A stretch of 64,000 nt of DNA from Ga0077536 sp943370145 (GTDB lineage Bacteria > Pseudomonadota > Gammaproteobacteria > Ga0077536), in the NCBI GenBank assembly GCA_943370145.1, contig CALRPY020000017.1:12701-76700 (forward strand), given 5' to 3'. Below are positions 35,249 to 45,297 of this stretch, piece by piece. The position numbers and the translations under genes are program-made. Under the pieces are notes generated by a model that saw only the letters and a list, made by a program, of their open reading frames with translations, did no database searches and was not told the DNA's origin. Each line of letters starts with the position of its first letter. Position 1 is the stretch's first letter.

Positions 35249-37504
35249 TCAGAACGCCTCGATGAAGACGTGCCGGGCCCGCCGGCGTTCGAGGATCTCC
35301 TTGCAATCGGCAACCATCGCCGCGGACCCGCAGAGGTAGAACTCCGTCGTCTCCGGCTCGAAGTCCAGTTCCTCGAGCGCGCGGCTGACGCGCCCCGCGA
35401 TGCCTCCACGCGGCGCCGCGCCGCGGCTGTAGCAGCGCAGGATCTCCGCCGGCAGCGCGGACAGGCGGGTCGTGATGTCGTCCGCGTCGCCGCGGCAGCC
35501 GAACAACAGCTGACTGCGCCCGAGCGCCCCGGTCCGGGCCAGCTGGCCGAACATTGGCAGGAACGGCGCGAGTCCCGTGCCAGTCGCGACGAAGACCCGG
35601 TGCCGGTTGCCGTGCGCGAGCGTGTACTGGCCGAGCGGCAGTTCGATCTCGGTGCACGTGCCGGGCTCGACCCTGCTCACGAACTGCGAACCGCGCCCCC
35701 CCGTGCGCGTGCTGATGAGGAAACGCAGCACCCGGCCGTCGAGACCGGCAATCGAATAATCCCGCCACTCGCCGTGTGCGACGCGCATGCGCGCGAACTG
35801 GCCGGGCGCGAAATCGGCGACGTCGGCGTCGAGTTCGAAGTCGAGCTGCCAGATCGCGTCGGTCAGTCGTGCCTTGGACAGCAGCGTCGCGCGCTTTTTC
35901 TCGGGCGGGAGCGTGGCGACCGTGATCGGTGGCTGCACCGCGCGTAGCGCCGCCAGGATGCGCGGGAAGCCGGTCGGCCCGAGCGCCTGGCAGGCCGCGC
36001 CGACGCCGCCCATCATCGACCCCACGATGCCGAGGCAGCCCGCATCGCAGCCCGACAGCAGGAGGCCCGGAATCGGGGTGCGCGGACCGAGCAGCGACGA
36101 GCGATAGCGCTCCGGGGTCGCCGCGAGACCATAGAAGCGCCCGCCCGGGTGCGAGGTGTAGTGCTCGACGCTGAGCGGCGTCGCCATCTCGCTGTAGGCG
36201 ACGAGTTCGCCGAGGCCGGGAATCGCTGTCTCGGCGAGGCGCAGCAAGCCATCGCCAATGCGCTGCTTCAACGCGGAATACCCGGGGCCCCGATTGCCCT
36301 TCGGCAGATGCCGCCAGTCGTCGAAGGCGCCCTCTTCGACGAACGAGATCAGCTCCGCGGTGTGGAAGCGTTCGTCGCCGGCCTTGAGCGAGGGAAAGGA
36401 TGCGTAGACGTGCCTCGGTTCGCCCGCCAGCAGCGCCGCGCTGCGCGCGGCCACGGCATCGTGCTCGAGATCGGCATTGATCCAGAAGTTCTCACCCTGC
36501 ACGCCGATCGTCGACACCGGCGCCTTGAGGCGCAGGTAGAGGGTGACGGCGGAACGTGGCGACACGAGTCGGCTGGCGAGCGCGCGCAGCGGCGCGGTCT
36601 TCGCGCCGATCGCGCCGGCGGTCGGCAGGAGTCGTTCAAAGGTGGTGGGCACGCCGGCGTTCGAGATCACGAGCGGCGCCTCGATGACGACCTCGCGCGG
36701 CGCCGGGCCGCGCCGGTCGATGACCTTCACGCCAACCGCACGGCCCCCGCGGACCAGGATCTCGACCACCTCCTGCGCGACGCGCACGCTGCCGCCGGCC
36801 GCCTCGATGCGCTTCTCGAGGCTGCGTGCGATGCGTGGTGCGCCGCCGTCGGGGAACCACGCCCCGTGCAGGTAATGCGCCGTGATCTGGGCGTGGATCG
36901 CGAACGCGCTGCTCGCCGGGGGCAGGCCGTAATCCCCCCACTGGCTCGCGAGCAGCGCGCGCAACTGCGGCGAGCGGAAATTCTTCGCGAGGTAGTCACC
37001 GGTGGACTGCATGGCCTTGGCACCCGTCAGGCGCTGGATCACACGCAGCAGCGGCTCGATGATGTTCGGCACCATGCCACGCGCGAAGCCGAGCGAGGTC
37101 CAGCGCGTGACGGCCCGCACATCGCGGAAATAGCGGCGGATGGCGGCCGCCTCGTCCGGGAAGCGTGCGATCAGCCGCGCCGCGAAGCGCGCCGGATCGG
37201 ACGGCACCGCGAAATCCAGCCCGGGATAGACGAAACGTTCGAATTCGTCCGGCAGGCGGTTCCAGTGCAGTTCCTCACCGGAGAGATAGTCGAACAGGCG
37301 GCGCGGGAACGCACCGGGCCAGACCTCGCCGATGTAGTGAACGCCGACGTCCCACGCCGCGCCGTCGCGCCGGAATGCGTGCGTGAGCCCGCCGGGCTCG
37401 GTGTGCTTCTCCAGCACGAGCACCTTCCTGCCATCCACACCCGCCAGGAGACCCGCTGCCGTCAGGCCCCCGATGCCCGAGCCGATCACTATCGCGTCGT
37501 ACAT
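35249..37504 (-). CDS. Fused CrtI/retinol-saturase-like desaturase and FNR-type flavin reductase
   Basis: A 751-residue two-part protein. Residues 1 to about 505 form an FAD amine-oxidase-like desaturase: the dinucleotide motif IVIGSGIGGLTAAGLLA, LEKHTEPGGLTHAFRRDG, and a C-terminal GLLLSGCDAGCLGIVGSMMG, most like all-trans-retinol saturase and phytoene desaturase relatives. Residues about 520-751 form a ferredoxin-NADP-reductase module: FAD motif RDYSIAG (R-x-Y-S), FVATGTGLAPFLPMF for the nucleotide and YLCGSAAMVADCKE before the end. No 2Fe-2S cysteines are present. The ATG follows GGGGGTGAGC. LysR is divergent, 228 bases away, and may regulate it. The substrate is unknown. Confidence 0.8.
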   Translation of the reverse strand: MYDAIVIGSGIGGLTAAGLLAGVDGRKVLVLEKHTEPGGLTHAFRRDGAAWDVGVHYIGEVWPGAFPRRLFDYLSGEELHWNRLPDEFERFVYPGLDFAVPSDPARFAARLIARFPDEAAAIRRYFRDVRAVTRWTSLGFARGMVPNIIEPLLRVIQRLTGAKAMQSTGDYLAKNFRSPQLRALLASQWGDYGLPPASSAFAIHAQITAHYLHGAWFPDGGAPRIARSLEKRIEAAGGSVRVAQEVVEILVRGGRAVGVKVIDRRGPAPREVVIEAPLVISNAGVPTTFERLLPTAGAIGAKTAPLRALASRLVSPRSAVTLYLRLKAPVSTIGVQGENFWINADLEHDAVAARSAALLAGEPRHVYASFPSLKAGDERFHTAELISFVEEGAFDDWRHLPKGNRGPGYSALKQRIGDGLLRLAETAIPGLGELVAYSEMATPLSVEHYTSHPGGRFYGLAATPERYRSSLLGPRTPIPGLLLSGCDAGCLGIVGSMMGGVGAACQALGPTGFPRILAALRAVQPPITVATLPPEKKRATLLSKARLTDAIWQLDFELDADVADFAPGQFARMRVAHGEWRDYSIAGLDGRVLRFLISTRTGGRGSQFVSRVEPGTCTEIELPLGQYTLAHGNRHRVFVATGTGLAPFLPMFGQLARTGALGRSQLLFGCRGDADDITTRLSALPAEILRCYSRGAAPRGGIAGRVSRALEELDFEPETTEFYLCGSAAMVADCKEILERRRARHVFIEAF

Positions 37505-37732
37505 GCTCACCCCCGGGCCGATGGCGCGCAGGCCACGCGCGAAGCCATCCTGGACGACAGGACACGGGCGCGCGCCGGCGTCAGCTGAATCGCCAGGTCG
37601 TGGCAGAATAAGGACCGTGGGCTCATCCGGGCTCTCCGTTCGAGTTGAGAAAGTGGGGCCATGCTGCGGTTCCATCCGCAGCCGGACAACCCGTTCCGCC
37701 CGGATGCACTTTCCAGCGCAGGCGAACAATCG

Positions 37733-38629
37733 ATGAACGTGAACCACAAGACGATCGACCGCCTTGCCGCCTTCATCGCGGTGGCGGACTCCGGCTCCTT
37801 CACTGCCGCCGCGGAGCGCCACGAGTTGAGCAAGTCCTCGCTCAGCGACGCGGTGGCCCAGCTCGAGCGCGAGCTCGGCCAGCCGCTGCTCCAGCGCAAC
37901 ACGCGGCGGCTGCGGGTCACGGCGGCCGGTGCGGAAGTGCTCCAGGACGCGCGCGAACTCATCTCCCGCATCGAGACGACCCTCGATCGCGCGCGGGCCC
38001 GCGCCGCGTCCCTGAACGGCAGCTTGCGGCTGACGAGTCCAGTCGACCTGGCCGCAGTGGTCGGGCACTGGATCGCCGAGTACTGTGCATTGCATCCGGG
38101 GATGCGCGTCGAATACCTGCCCAGCGACGCCCGCCTCGACCTCATCGAGGAGGGTTTCGACCTCGCGCTGCGCGTCGGACGCATGCGTGACTCCTCGTTA
38201 CGTGCGGTCCCGCTCGGCGAGTTCGAGATGGTGCTGGTGGCGGCGCCGGCCTACCTCGCGCAACGCGGCGTCCCGCGCGAACCCGCCGACCTCGCGGGGC
38301 ACGCCTGGCTCGCCTTCTCGATGATGGACCGACCCGACGAACTCGAACTGGGCGGCGAACGCGTGAAACTGCGCACGCGGATTTCGACGAACGCCGTGGC
38401 CGCGCTCAAAAGCCTGGCGCTGGCCGGCGCGGGAGTGGCCGTGGCGCCGGAAGCCCTCGTGCGTCCCGAACTCGCGGCCGGCACCCTGCGACGCGTCCTG
38501 CCCGACCAGCCTCTGCCACGGGCGCCGTTCCACGCCTTGTACGCGGGCCGCACGCCGTCGGCGGCCGCACGCGCTTTCCTGGACCTGATTCGGGATTATG
38601 CGGCCGACGTGGTGCGACCCGCGCCCTGA
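37733..38629 (+). CDS. LysR-family transcriptional regulator
   Basis: A 298-residue LysR protein. The winged HTH (FTAAAERHELSKSSLSDAVAQ, written here in part: AAERHELSKSSLSDAVAQLE) is at about 20-45, and the effector-binding half follows from about 90 (LRLTSPVDLAAVVG). The ORF could start at 37661, but the ATG at 37733 puts the HTH at the usual distance from the N-terminus. The divergent arrangement with the desaturase fusion suggests control of that gene; no inducer is evident. No canonical T-N11-A site was identified by eye. Confidence 0.88.
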   Translation: MNVNHKTIDRLAAFIAVADSGSFTAAAERHELSKSSLSDAVAQLERELGQPLLQRNTRRLRVTAAGAEVLQDARELISRIETTLDRARARAASLNGSLRLTSPVDLAAVVGHWIAEYCALHPGMRVEYLPSDARLDLIEEGFDLALRVGRMRDSSLRAVPLGEFEMVLVAAPAYLAQRGVPREPADLAGHAWLAFSMMDRPDELELGGERVKLRTRISTNAVAALKSLALAGAGVAVAPEALVRPELAAGTLRRVLPDQPLPRAPFHALYAGRTPSAAARAFLDLIRDYAADVVRPAP

Positions 38630-38688
38630 CCGCGCGCGCCGCCCGGCACGGACGACGGTTTGGGATGCGCCGGTAGACGCCGCGGCCG

Positions 38689-40284
38689 CTAGGCCGGGTC
38701 GCCCCGCGTGCGTTCGAGTTCGCGCAGGCGGAAACGCTGGATCTTGCCGGTCGCCGTCTTCGGCAGTTCATCGACGAACTCGATGAACCGGGGGTACTTG
38801 TAGGGTGCGAGCCGTTCCTTCACGAATACCTTCAATTCCGCCTCGTCGGCGCTCGCACCAGGCCTGAGCACCACGAAGGCCTTGGTCTTGGTGAGTCCCT
38901 CGGCATCCTCTTTGCCGATGACCGCCGCTTCGAGCACCGCGGGATGCTGGACCAGCGTCGCCTCCACCTCGAAGGGGCTGACGTAGATGCCGCTCACCTT
39001 CAGCATGTCGTCGCTGCGGCCACAGTAGGTGTAGGTGCCGTCGGCATTGCGCAGGTACTTGTCGCCACTCTTCGTCCAGCCGCCCTGGAAGGTCTCGCGC
39101 GTCTTCTCGCGATTGCCCCAGTACATCAGCGCCGCGCTCGGCCCCTGGATATAGAGATCGCCCGGCTCGCCGTCCGCGACCGCGCCGCCCTGCTCGTCTC
39201 GCAGCGCGATTTCATAGCCCGGCACCGGCCGGCCGGTGGTGCCGTAACGCACATCGCCGGGGCGGTTGGAGAGGAAGATGTGGAGCATTTCCGTCGATCC
39301 GATGCCGTCGATCACGTCCACGCCGAAATGCCGCCGGAAGCGTTCGCCGATCTCGGCCGGCAAGGCCTCGCCGGCGGACGACGCGAGCCGCAGCGCCACC
39401 TCGTCGCGCGCCGGCAGTCGCGGCGAGGACAGCATGCCTGCATAGCCTGTCGGCGCGCCAAAGAAGACCGTGGGCTTGAGGTCGCCGGGGACGCCGTCGC
39501 CACGCCAGTGCCGGAACACGGCCTCCGGGGTCGGCCGCTCCGGCATCAGGATGGAGGTCGCGCCGACGGCGAGCGGGAAGCTCAGCGCGTTGCCGAGGCC
39601 ATAGGCGAAGAAGAGCTTGGCGGCGGAGAAACAGACGTCGTCCGCGCGGAGGTCCAGCACGCCCCTGCCGTAGAGCGCGGCCGTCCAGTACGCGTTCGCG
39701 TGCGAATGCACGACCCCCTTGGGGCGACCGGTGGAGCCGGAGGAATACAGCCAGAACGCGGCGTCGTCGCCAGCTGTCGCGGCCGGCCGGGACGCCGGGG
39801 CCTGGGCGTCGAGGAAGGCCTCGAACTCGACTTCGGCCGGATGCAGCGGCGCGACGGGACGGGAGACGACGACCTTGCGCACCTCGTGATCGCTTTTGGT
39901 CAGCGCCAGCGTCAACACCGGCAGCAACGCGCCGGACACGAGGACGGCCTGGGCGCGTGAATGTTCAAGCATGTAGGCGTAGTCGTCGGCGGTGAGCAGC
40001 GTGTTGACGGCAACCGGCACGACGCCCGCGTACAACGCACCGAGGAAAGACACAGGCCAGTCGAGGGTGTCCAGCATCAGCAGCAGCACGCGCTCCTCGC
40101 GCCGGATACCGCTGGCACGCAATCCGGCCGAGACCTGCCGCGCCCGCTCGGCGAGGGCGCCATAGGCTAGCGTCGCGACGTCGTCGACGTAGGCCAGCCG
40201 CTCGGGATGAGCCGCGTTGCAATCGAAAAGATACCCAGCGAAATTGAAACGCTCACCCGGTGCCGGTGCACTGCCTGCGCTCAT
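38689..40284 (-). CDS. Benzoate-CoA ligase family protein
   Basis: A 531-residue adenylate-forming ligase. FNFAGYLFDCNAAHPERLAY and VAVNTLLTADDYAYMLEHSR match benzoate-CoA ligases; the P-loop is YSSGSTGRPKGVVHSH, A5 is GIGSTEMLH, and the C-terminal Lys is in PKTATGKIQR. The family makes benzoyl-CoA or related aryl-CoAs from ATP and CoA. GGGGAG precedes the ATG by seven bases. No benzoyl-CoA degradation genes lie beside it, so the aromatic substrate cannot be confirmed from context. It converges on the LysR gene. Confidence 0.87.
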   Translation of the reverse strand: MSAGSAPAPGERFNFAGYLFDCNAAHPERLAYVDDVATLAYGALAERARQVSAGLRASGIRREERVLLLMLDTLDWPVSFLGALYAGVVPVAVNTLLTADDYAYMLEHSRAQAVLVSGALLPVLTLALTKSDHEVRKVVVSRPVAPLHPAEVEFEAFLDAQAPASRPAATAGDDAAFWLYSSGSTGRPKGVVHSHANAYWTAALYGRGVLDLRADDVCFSAAKLFFAYGLGNALSFPLAVGATSILMPERPTPEAVFRHWRGDGVPGDLKPTVFFGAPTGYAGMLSSPRLPARDEVALRLASSAGEALPAEIGERFRRHFGVDVIDGIGSTEMLHIFLSNRPGDVRYGTTGRPVPGYEIALRDEQGGAVADGEPGDLYIQGPSAALMYWGNREKTRETFQGGWTKSGDKYLRNADGTYTYCGRSDDMLKVSGIYVSPFEVEATLVQHPAVLEAAVIGKEDAEGLTKTKAFVVLRPGASADEAELKVFVKERLAPYKYPRFIEFVDELPKTATGKIQRFRLRELERTRGDPA

Positions 40285-40621
40285 CGACTGCTCCCCTCTG
40301 CTCTTCGTTCTCGTTGTCGTCGCATCATGCTAACGCCCCGCTCCACCGCAGGGGAAATAGGGGGGGAATGGAGGACAGAAATGGGGGACAGACCACGGTT
40401 TCGCGGGAAACCGAGAAATAGGGGACAGACCACAGTTTCCCGCGGTTTCCCGCGAAACCGTGGTCTGTCCCCTATTTCTTGTCCCCTATTTCCTTTGCTG
40501 TTTCGTTTGCCCCCTATGTCGTTCGAATTGCGCAGCACCGGTTTCGGGTCGAAGATCGTAGCTATCGGGCCAGACGGCGTGCGCCGCCGTGGCCTACACG
40601 CTCCCTGCAGACGAGGACATC
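40285..40621. other. Divergent intergenic gap with R3 element
   Basis: A 337-base gap between the divergent ligase and pepN genes, containing the R3 palindrome at 40384-40472. About 130 bases are left on the pepN side for a promoter. No other gene is supported. Confidence 0.6.
40384..40472. repeat. R3 palindrome, copy 1
   Basis: Perfect 30-base inverted arms (40384-40413 and 40443-40472; GGGGACAGACCACGGTTTCG outward). The 29-base loop contains another partial direct copy, GGGGACAGACCACAGTTTCC, so two units overlap. Outer AAATAGGGG/CCCCTATTT sequences extend the symmetry imperfectly. Confidence 0.9.
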
Positions 40622-43267
40622 ATGAAGCACCCGACCCCGCAAACCGTCTACCTGCGCGACTACGCACCGCCCCCCTTTCTGGTCGAGACGATCGACCTCG
40701 ACATCGACCTGCGCGAGGACCACGCTGTCGTTGGCGCACGACTCGCGCTCGCGCGCAATCCCGCGGCGCGGGACAGCGCCGCAGCGCTCGTGCTCGACGG
40801 AGAGGAACTTGACCTGCTGTCGGTGGCACTCGATGGTCGGGCGCTGGGCGCCGACGACTACCGGCTGAGCGCCACGCAACTTGTGATCGATGCCGTGCCC
40901 GCGCGCTGCACGCTCGAGACCCGCGTGCGCATCCGCCCGGACGCGAACAGCCAGCTGATGGGCCTGTACCGCTCGACAGACGGGTACTTCACGCAATGCG
41001 AGGCGGAAGGCTTCCGTCGCATCACCTACTTCATCGATCGCCCGGACGTGATGGCGCGCTACACGACGACCATCCACGCCGACAGGGCGCGCCTGCCGGT
41101 GCTGCTGTCCAACGGCAATCCCGTGGCCAGCGGCGATGAGTCCGACGGCCGCCACTGGGCGCGCTGGGAAGATCCTTTTCCGAAGCCGTCTTACCTGTTC
41201 GCGATGGTCGCGGCCAGGCTCGAGCACATCGAGCGCGACGTCGCGACCGCCTCGGGACGACCGGTCAAGCTGATGGTGTACGTGGAGCCCGGCAAGCTCG
41301 ACCAGTGCGGTTTTGCGCTGGATGCGCTGGAACAGGCGCTGCGCTGGGACGAGCGGACCTTCGGCCTCGAGCTCGATCTCGACCGCTACATGATCGTCGC
41401 CGTCGGCGACTTCAACATGGGCGCGATGGAGAACAAGGGACTCAACATCTTCAACACGCGCTACGTGCTCGCGCGCCCCGACACCGCAACCGATCACGAC
41501 TACATGCTGCTCGACCGCGTGGTCGCGCACGAGTATTTCCACAACTGGACCGGCAACCGCGTGACCTGCCGCGACTGGTTCCAGCTGAGCCTGAAGGAAG
41601 GCCTGACGGTCTTCCGGGATCAGCAGTACGGCGGCGACCGCTACTCCCACGCCGTGCAGCGCATCCAGGAGGTGCGCCTGCTGCGCAGCGCGCAGTTCCC
41701 CGAGGACGCGGGCCCGATGGCGCACCCGGTGCGGCCGGCCTCTTACATGGAAATCAGCAACTTCTACACCGCGACCGTCTACAACAAGGGCGCGGAGGTC
41801 GTGCGGATGATCCACACCCTGATTGGCGCGGACGCCTTCCGGCGTGGCATGAATCTCTATTTCGAGCGTCATGATGGCCAGGCGGTGCGCACGGAGGACT
41901 TCGTCGCCGCGATGGCCGACGCGTCCGGCGTCGACCTCGGGCAGTTCCAGCGCTGGTACGACCAGGCCGGCACGCCGCGCGTCGCCGTGCGGTCGACCTA
42001 CGACACTGTCGCGCGGACCTGCACGCTGGACTTCACCCAGGACTGTGCGCCCACCCCGGGCCAGCCCGACAAACTGCCGTTCCATATTCCCGTCGCCCTC
42101 GGACTGCTCGGTGCCGACGGCAGTGGACTACCGCTGCGCCTCGCGGGCGAGGACGCCGCCGCCGGCACCTCGCGCGTGCTGTCGCTGACGGAAACGCACC
42201 AGCGCTTCGTGTTCACCGACGTCGCGGGGCCGCCGGTGCCCTCGCTGCTGCGCAATTTCTCCGCGCCCGTCGAACTCGCCTTCGACTACACCGACGCCGA
42301 TCTCGCGCTGCTCGCCGCGCACGACGGCGATCCCTTCAACCGTTGGGAAGCCGGCCAGCGTCTGGCGCTGCGCGTGCTGCTTGGCGCGGTCGCGAACATC
42401 CGCGCGGGACGCGCGCCGGTCTTCGGCTCGGGCATCGTCGAGGCCTGTCGCCGGGTGCTGGCCGACGCCGCCGCGGACCCCGCGTTCGCAGCCGAGGCGC
42501 TGAGCCTGCCTGGCGCGGCCTACATCGCCGAACAGGTGGATGAAGTCGACCCGGACGCGATACTCGCGGCCCGCACCGCCCTGCGCCGCCACCTCGCGGC
42601 AAGCCTCGCGCCCGAATTCGAGGCCGCGTATGCCACGCACGCGCCCGCCGGCCCGTACAGCCCGGATCCCGTGTCCGCCGGCCGCCGGGCGCTGCGCAAT
42701 CTAGCGCTCGGCTACCTGATGGAGCTTGAAACGCCGGACATCCGCGCGCGCTGCCTCGCGCAACTGCGCGAGGCCGACAACATGACCGACAGCATGGCGG
42801 CGCTGGTCGCGCTGGCGAACTGCGACTGCCCCGAGCGGACCCTGGGCCTCGACTGGTTCTACGCGCGCTGGCACGACGAGCCGCTGGTCGTCGACAAATG
42901 GTTCGCCGCGCAGGCCGGTTCACGCCTGCCCGGCACCCTGGCCGAGGTCCGGCGCCTGCTCGCGCACCCGGCCTACGATCCGCGCAACCCGAACAAGGTG
43001 CGCGCCCTCGTCGGCGCCTTCTGCCAGGGCAACCACGCCGGCTTCCACGCGGCGGATGGCAGCGGCTATGCCTTCGCTGCGGAACAGGTCATCGCGCTGG
43101 ATCCGGTCAACCCGCAGGTCGCGGCGCGGCTCGCGCGGGCTTTCGATCGCTGGCGGAAGTTCGATGCGGGCCGGCAGGCGCATGCCCGCGCGGCACTCAC
43201 GCGCATCCAGGCGGTCGACGGGCTGTCGCGGGATACCTTCGAGGTGGTGAGCCGGGCGCTGGGCTGA
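40622..43267 (+). CDS. pepN: Aminopeptidase N
   Basis: An 881-residue M1 metallopeptidase of the bacterial PepN type. The substrate-binding motif is MGAMENKGLN; the zinc site is HEYFHNWTGNRVT followed by the distal Glu in SLKEGLTVFRDQQ. The C-terminal alpha-helical domain (about 540-881) has the PepN length. It removes N-terminal residues from peptides. The ATG at 40622 follows GAGGA; the GTG eleven codons upstream is less likely. The start and lengths agree with E. coli PepN (870 residues). It is monocistronic. Confidence 0.95.
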   Translation: MKHPTPQTVYLRDYAPPPFLVETIDLDIDLREDHAVVGARLALARNPAARDSAAALVLDGEELDLLSVALDGRALGADDYRLSATQLVIDAVPARCTLETRVRIRPDANSQLMGLYRSTDGYFTQCEAEGFRRITYFIDRPDVMARYTTTIHADRARLPVLLSNGNPVASGDESDGRHWARWEDPFPKPSYLFAMVAARLEHIERDVATASGRPVKLMVYVEPGKLDQCGFALDALEQALRWDERTFGLELDLDRYMIVAVGDFNMGAMENKGLNIFNTRYVLARPDTATDHDYMLLDRVVAHEYFHNWTGNRVTCRDWFQLSLKEGLTVFRDQQYGGDRYSHAVQRIQEVRLLRSAQFPEDAGPMAHPVRPASYMEISNFYTATVYNKGAEVVRMIHTLIGADAFRRGMNLYFERHDGQAVRTEDFVAAMADASGVDLGQFQRWYDQAGTPRVAVRSTYDTVARTCTLDFTQDCAPTPGQPDKLPFHIPVALGLLGADGSGLPLRLAGEDAAAGTSRVLSLTETHQRFVFTDVAGPPVPSLLRNFSAPVELAFDYTDADLALLAAHDGDPFNRWEAGQRLALRVLLGAVANIRAGRAPVFGSGIVEACRRVLADAAADPAFAAEALSLPGAAYIAEQVDEVDPDAILAARTALRRHLAASLAPEFEAAYATHAPAGPYSPDPVSAGRRALRNLALGYLMELETPDIRARCLAQLREADNMTDSMAALVALANCDCPERTLGLDWFYARWHDEPLVVDKWFAAQAGSRLPGTLAEVRRLLAHPAYDPRNPNKVRALVGAFCQGNHAGFHAADGSGYAFAAEQVIALDPVNPQVAARLARAFDRWRKFDAGRQAHARAALTRIQAVDGLSRDTFEVVSRALG

Positions 43268-43459
43268 ACGCCCGGCCGCCGTGGGCGTGGCGTCTCCAGG
43301 GCACGGTCGCGCGCTGGAGTGCAGTGCGTAACTTGGGCTGGCGCCGGGAGCCCGACAAGCGGCGGCGCCGAGCACGCGGCGAAACCCCGCCAGTGAAGGC
43401 ACCGGCCTCGAAGCCTGGGCTTCCTGCGTCAGCGCAGCTTACGCGACCTTCGTGCGTCG

Positions 43460-44179
43460 CTAGCGCCGGCGCCGCCACCGGACGACGCCGGTCAGCGCAC
43501 CGGCCAGCAGCCACGCGCTTGCCGGCAGGGGCACGACGACCGCCGAAATGGTGGCGTCGAAGCGGGTGGTGTCGTGGCTGAAGTTGCCGCCCATGCCGAG
43601 GGCGAAATCTAGCGTGTCGCCGCTTGCGAGCACCAGGTCGAACAGGCCCGACGCTCCGCCGCCGTTCTGCCACGCGAAACCCTGGATCTCAGTGCCGTTC
43701 AAGCGCAGATGCCCGGTACCGCCGTCGCCGCCATACGGGTCGATGTCCTGCCAGAAGAAGCTGCCCGTGTACTGGCCGGCGGCTGGCGCGGTCCAGCGCA
43801 CGGTTGGTTGCGTGCCGATGCTGTCGGGATGCAGGACGATCACGCCGGGATTGACCGGCAGCAAATTACCCGCACCGAAGTTGTTGACGACCGCGACGTC
43901 GCTGGCGTTGACCGCGAGAACCGCCCCGCCGCCGTAGCCCTGGAAGCCCGAGAGAGCATTCGTGTGCTGACCAGTGGGAAAAAGGGTGAAGGTCCCGGCG
44001 GGCGTTTTGAAGCCATAGCTCCATGCCGGCACCGTGCTGTTGGGGTTGTCCAACTCGTTCAGCGACAGTTCGTGGAGGCGCATGTCGCGGCCGGCCACCC
44101 AATCGGCCGCCGCGGGCAGAGAGACCGCAAGCAGCAGGAAGGTCGACAGGCTTGTCACTGCGCGGCGGGACGCGGGCAT
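43460..44179 (-). CDS. VPLPA-CTERM sorting-domain protein
   Basis: A 239-residue exported protein with a signal peptide (STFLLLAVSLPAAA) and a C-terminal sorting tail: VPLPASAWLLAGALTGVV followed by RWRRRR. The tail is the VPLPA-CTERM variant of exosortase substrates. The body is beta-rich and Gly/Asn-rich, with WTAPAAGQYTGSFFWQDIDP suggesting a carbohydrate-binding or PA14-like sandwich. It would be processed in the inner membrane by an exosortase that is not encoded in the window. GGAG precedes the ATG. Confidence 0.82.
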   Translation of the reverse strand: MPASRRAVTSLSTFLLLAVSLPAAADWVAGRDMRLHELSLNELDNPNSTVPAWSYGFKTPAGTFTLFPTGQHTNALSGFQGYGGGAVLAVNASDVAVVNNFGAGNLLPVNPGVIVLHPDSIGTQPTVRWTAPAAGQYTGSFFWQDIDPYGGDGGTGHLRLNGTEIQGFAWQNGGGASGLFDLVLASGDTLDFALGMGGNFSHDTTRFDATISAVVVPLPASAWLLAGALTGVVRWRRRR

Positions 44180-44310
44180 GGGAATCTCCAGGATTTGATT
44201 TTTTTTCAGCGCGTAAGAAGCGAAGAAGGGGTGGGACTTGTTTCTGCCTCAGCGGAAAAACAGTCCCCCCTTTTTACGCGACAGTATTCGACGTCGCGCT
44301 GCCGCTCCGC

Positions 44311-45297
44311 TCAGCGCGGACGCCGCCGCGCCAGCAGCACGCCCACCGCCCCCAGCAGCAGCGGCAGCGACGCGGGCAGCGGCACGGGTTCGGGCGGCGC
44401 GACAAAGCCGCTCACGCGCACGAGTTGATTGCCGCCCCCAAAAGTGGAGAACAGAAAGTCGCCGGTGACCGGGTCGATCAATGCGCCCTCCGCCCCAGTC
44501 AGTTCCGATAGCAGCACCCGGCGCGTGGCGACGAGCGGGTCGCCGTTCGCATCCACCTCGTAGGTCACGATGCGTCCCGTGCGGTACTCGGAGACCAGCA
44601 CGCTGGGCGCGGTGAACAGCGGGCTGCCGGTCGGTACGTAGGCGATGCCCTCGGGACCGCCGCCGATGGTGATCGGGCTGCCTTGGAGCGTCACGTTGAA
44701 GGTGCCGTTGCCGTCAGGCGCGATCGTCGCGTCGTACCAGATTTCCGCGTTGTAGCTCGCGATCTTGAGCCGCCCGGCGCCCGGCATGCCGGACGGCACG
44801 AACTGCAGCGTGCCCGTGGACGAAGCGACCCCGAGCGGACCCAGGTCGATGAGCTTGTCCGGGCTCGTGCTGCCGGGCTTCAGCTGGCCCAGCCGGTTGT
44901 CCGAATACGTGGTGTAGAACAGCACGCCGTCCGGGCCGTAGGCGAGGCCGCCGTCGATACCGCCCGCCGCGCCGTTGGCGTCAGCGTGGAAGACGGCCGG
45001 CCCGGAGAAACCTGTGATCCTGCCCTCCGTGTCGCGCACCAGCCCGATACGGAAGATGTCGGCGCTCATCGAGTTGGCGCTGCCACCGACCAGCAGCGTG
45101 TTCACGTCGCCGGCGAGGAAGGTGATACCGCCAAGTGGCCCCGGCACCCCGCTGGGGCTGCCCAGGGACACCGCGCTGTAGCTGCCAGCAAACACCGGGT
45201 CCACGGTGAGGGCGCGCGCGGGCTGCGCCCCGAGCAGCACCCCGAGTGCGCTTGCGAGCAGCAGATGCCAGACCGACCTGTAAAGCAGTTTGCGCAC
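44311..45297 (-). CDS. VPLPA-CTERM protein with beta-propeller-like body
   Basis: A 328-residue exported protein. Start GTG at 45297 follows AGAGGGGG at five bases; then a signal peptide (RSVWHLLLASALGVLLGAQP). The body has repeated segments (GGITFLAGDVNTLLVGG, GIDGGLAYGPDGVLFYTTYS, IGGGPEGIAYVPTGS) resembling NHL/SMP-30-like propeller blades. The tail is VPLPASLPLLLGAVGVLLARRRPR in type, so it is a second VPLPA-CTERM substrate, 131 bases upstream of the first on the same strand. The frame continues beyond 45297 to 45534 but that is untranslated. Confidence 0.8.
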   Translation of the reverse strand: MRKLLYRSVWHLLLASALGVLLGAQPARALTVDPVFAGSYSAVSLGSPSGVPGPLGGITFLAGDVNTLLVGGSANSMSADIFRIGLVRDTEGRITGFSGPAVFHADANGAAGGIDGGLAYGPDGVLFYTTYSDNRLGQLKPGSTSPDKLIDLGPLGVASSTGTLQFVPSGMPGAGRLKIASYNAEIWYDATIAPDGNGTFNVTLQGSPITIGGGPEGIAYVPTGSPLFTAPSVLVSEYRTGRIVTYEVDANGDPLVATRRVLLSELTGAEGALIDPVTGDFLFSTFGGGNQLVRVSGFVAPPEPVPLPASLPLLLGAVGVLLARRRPR

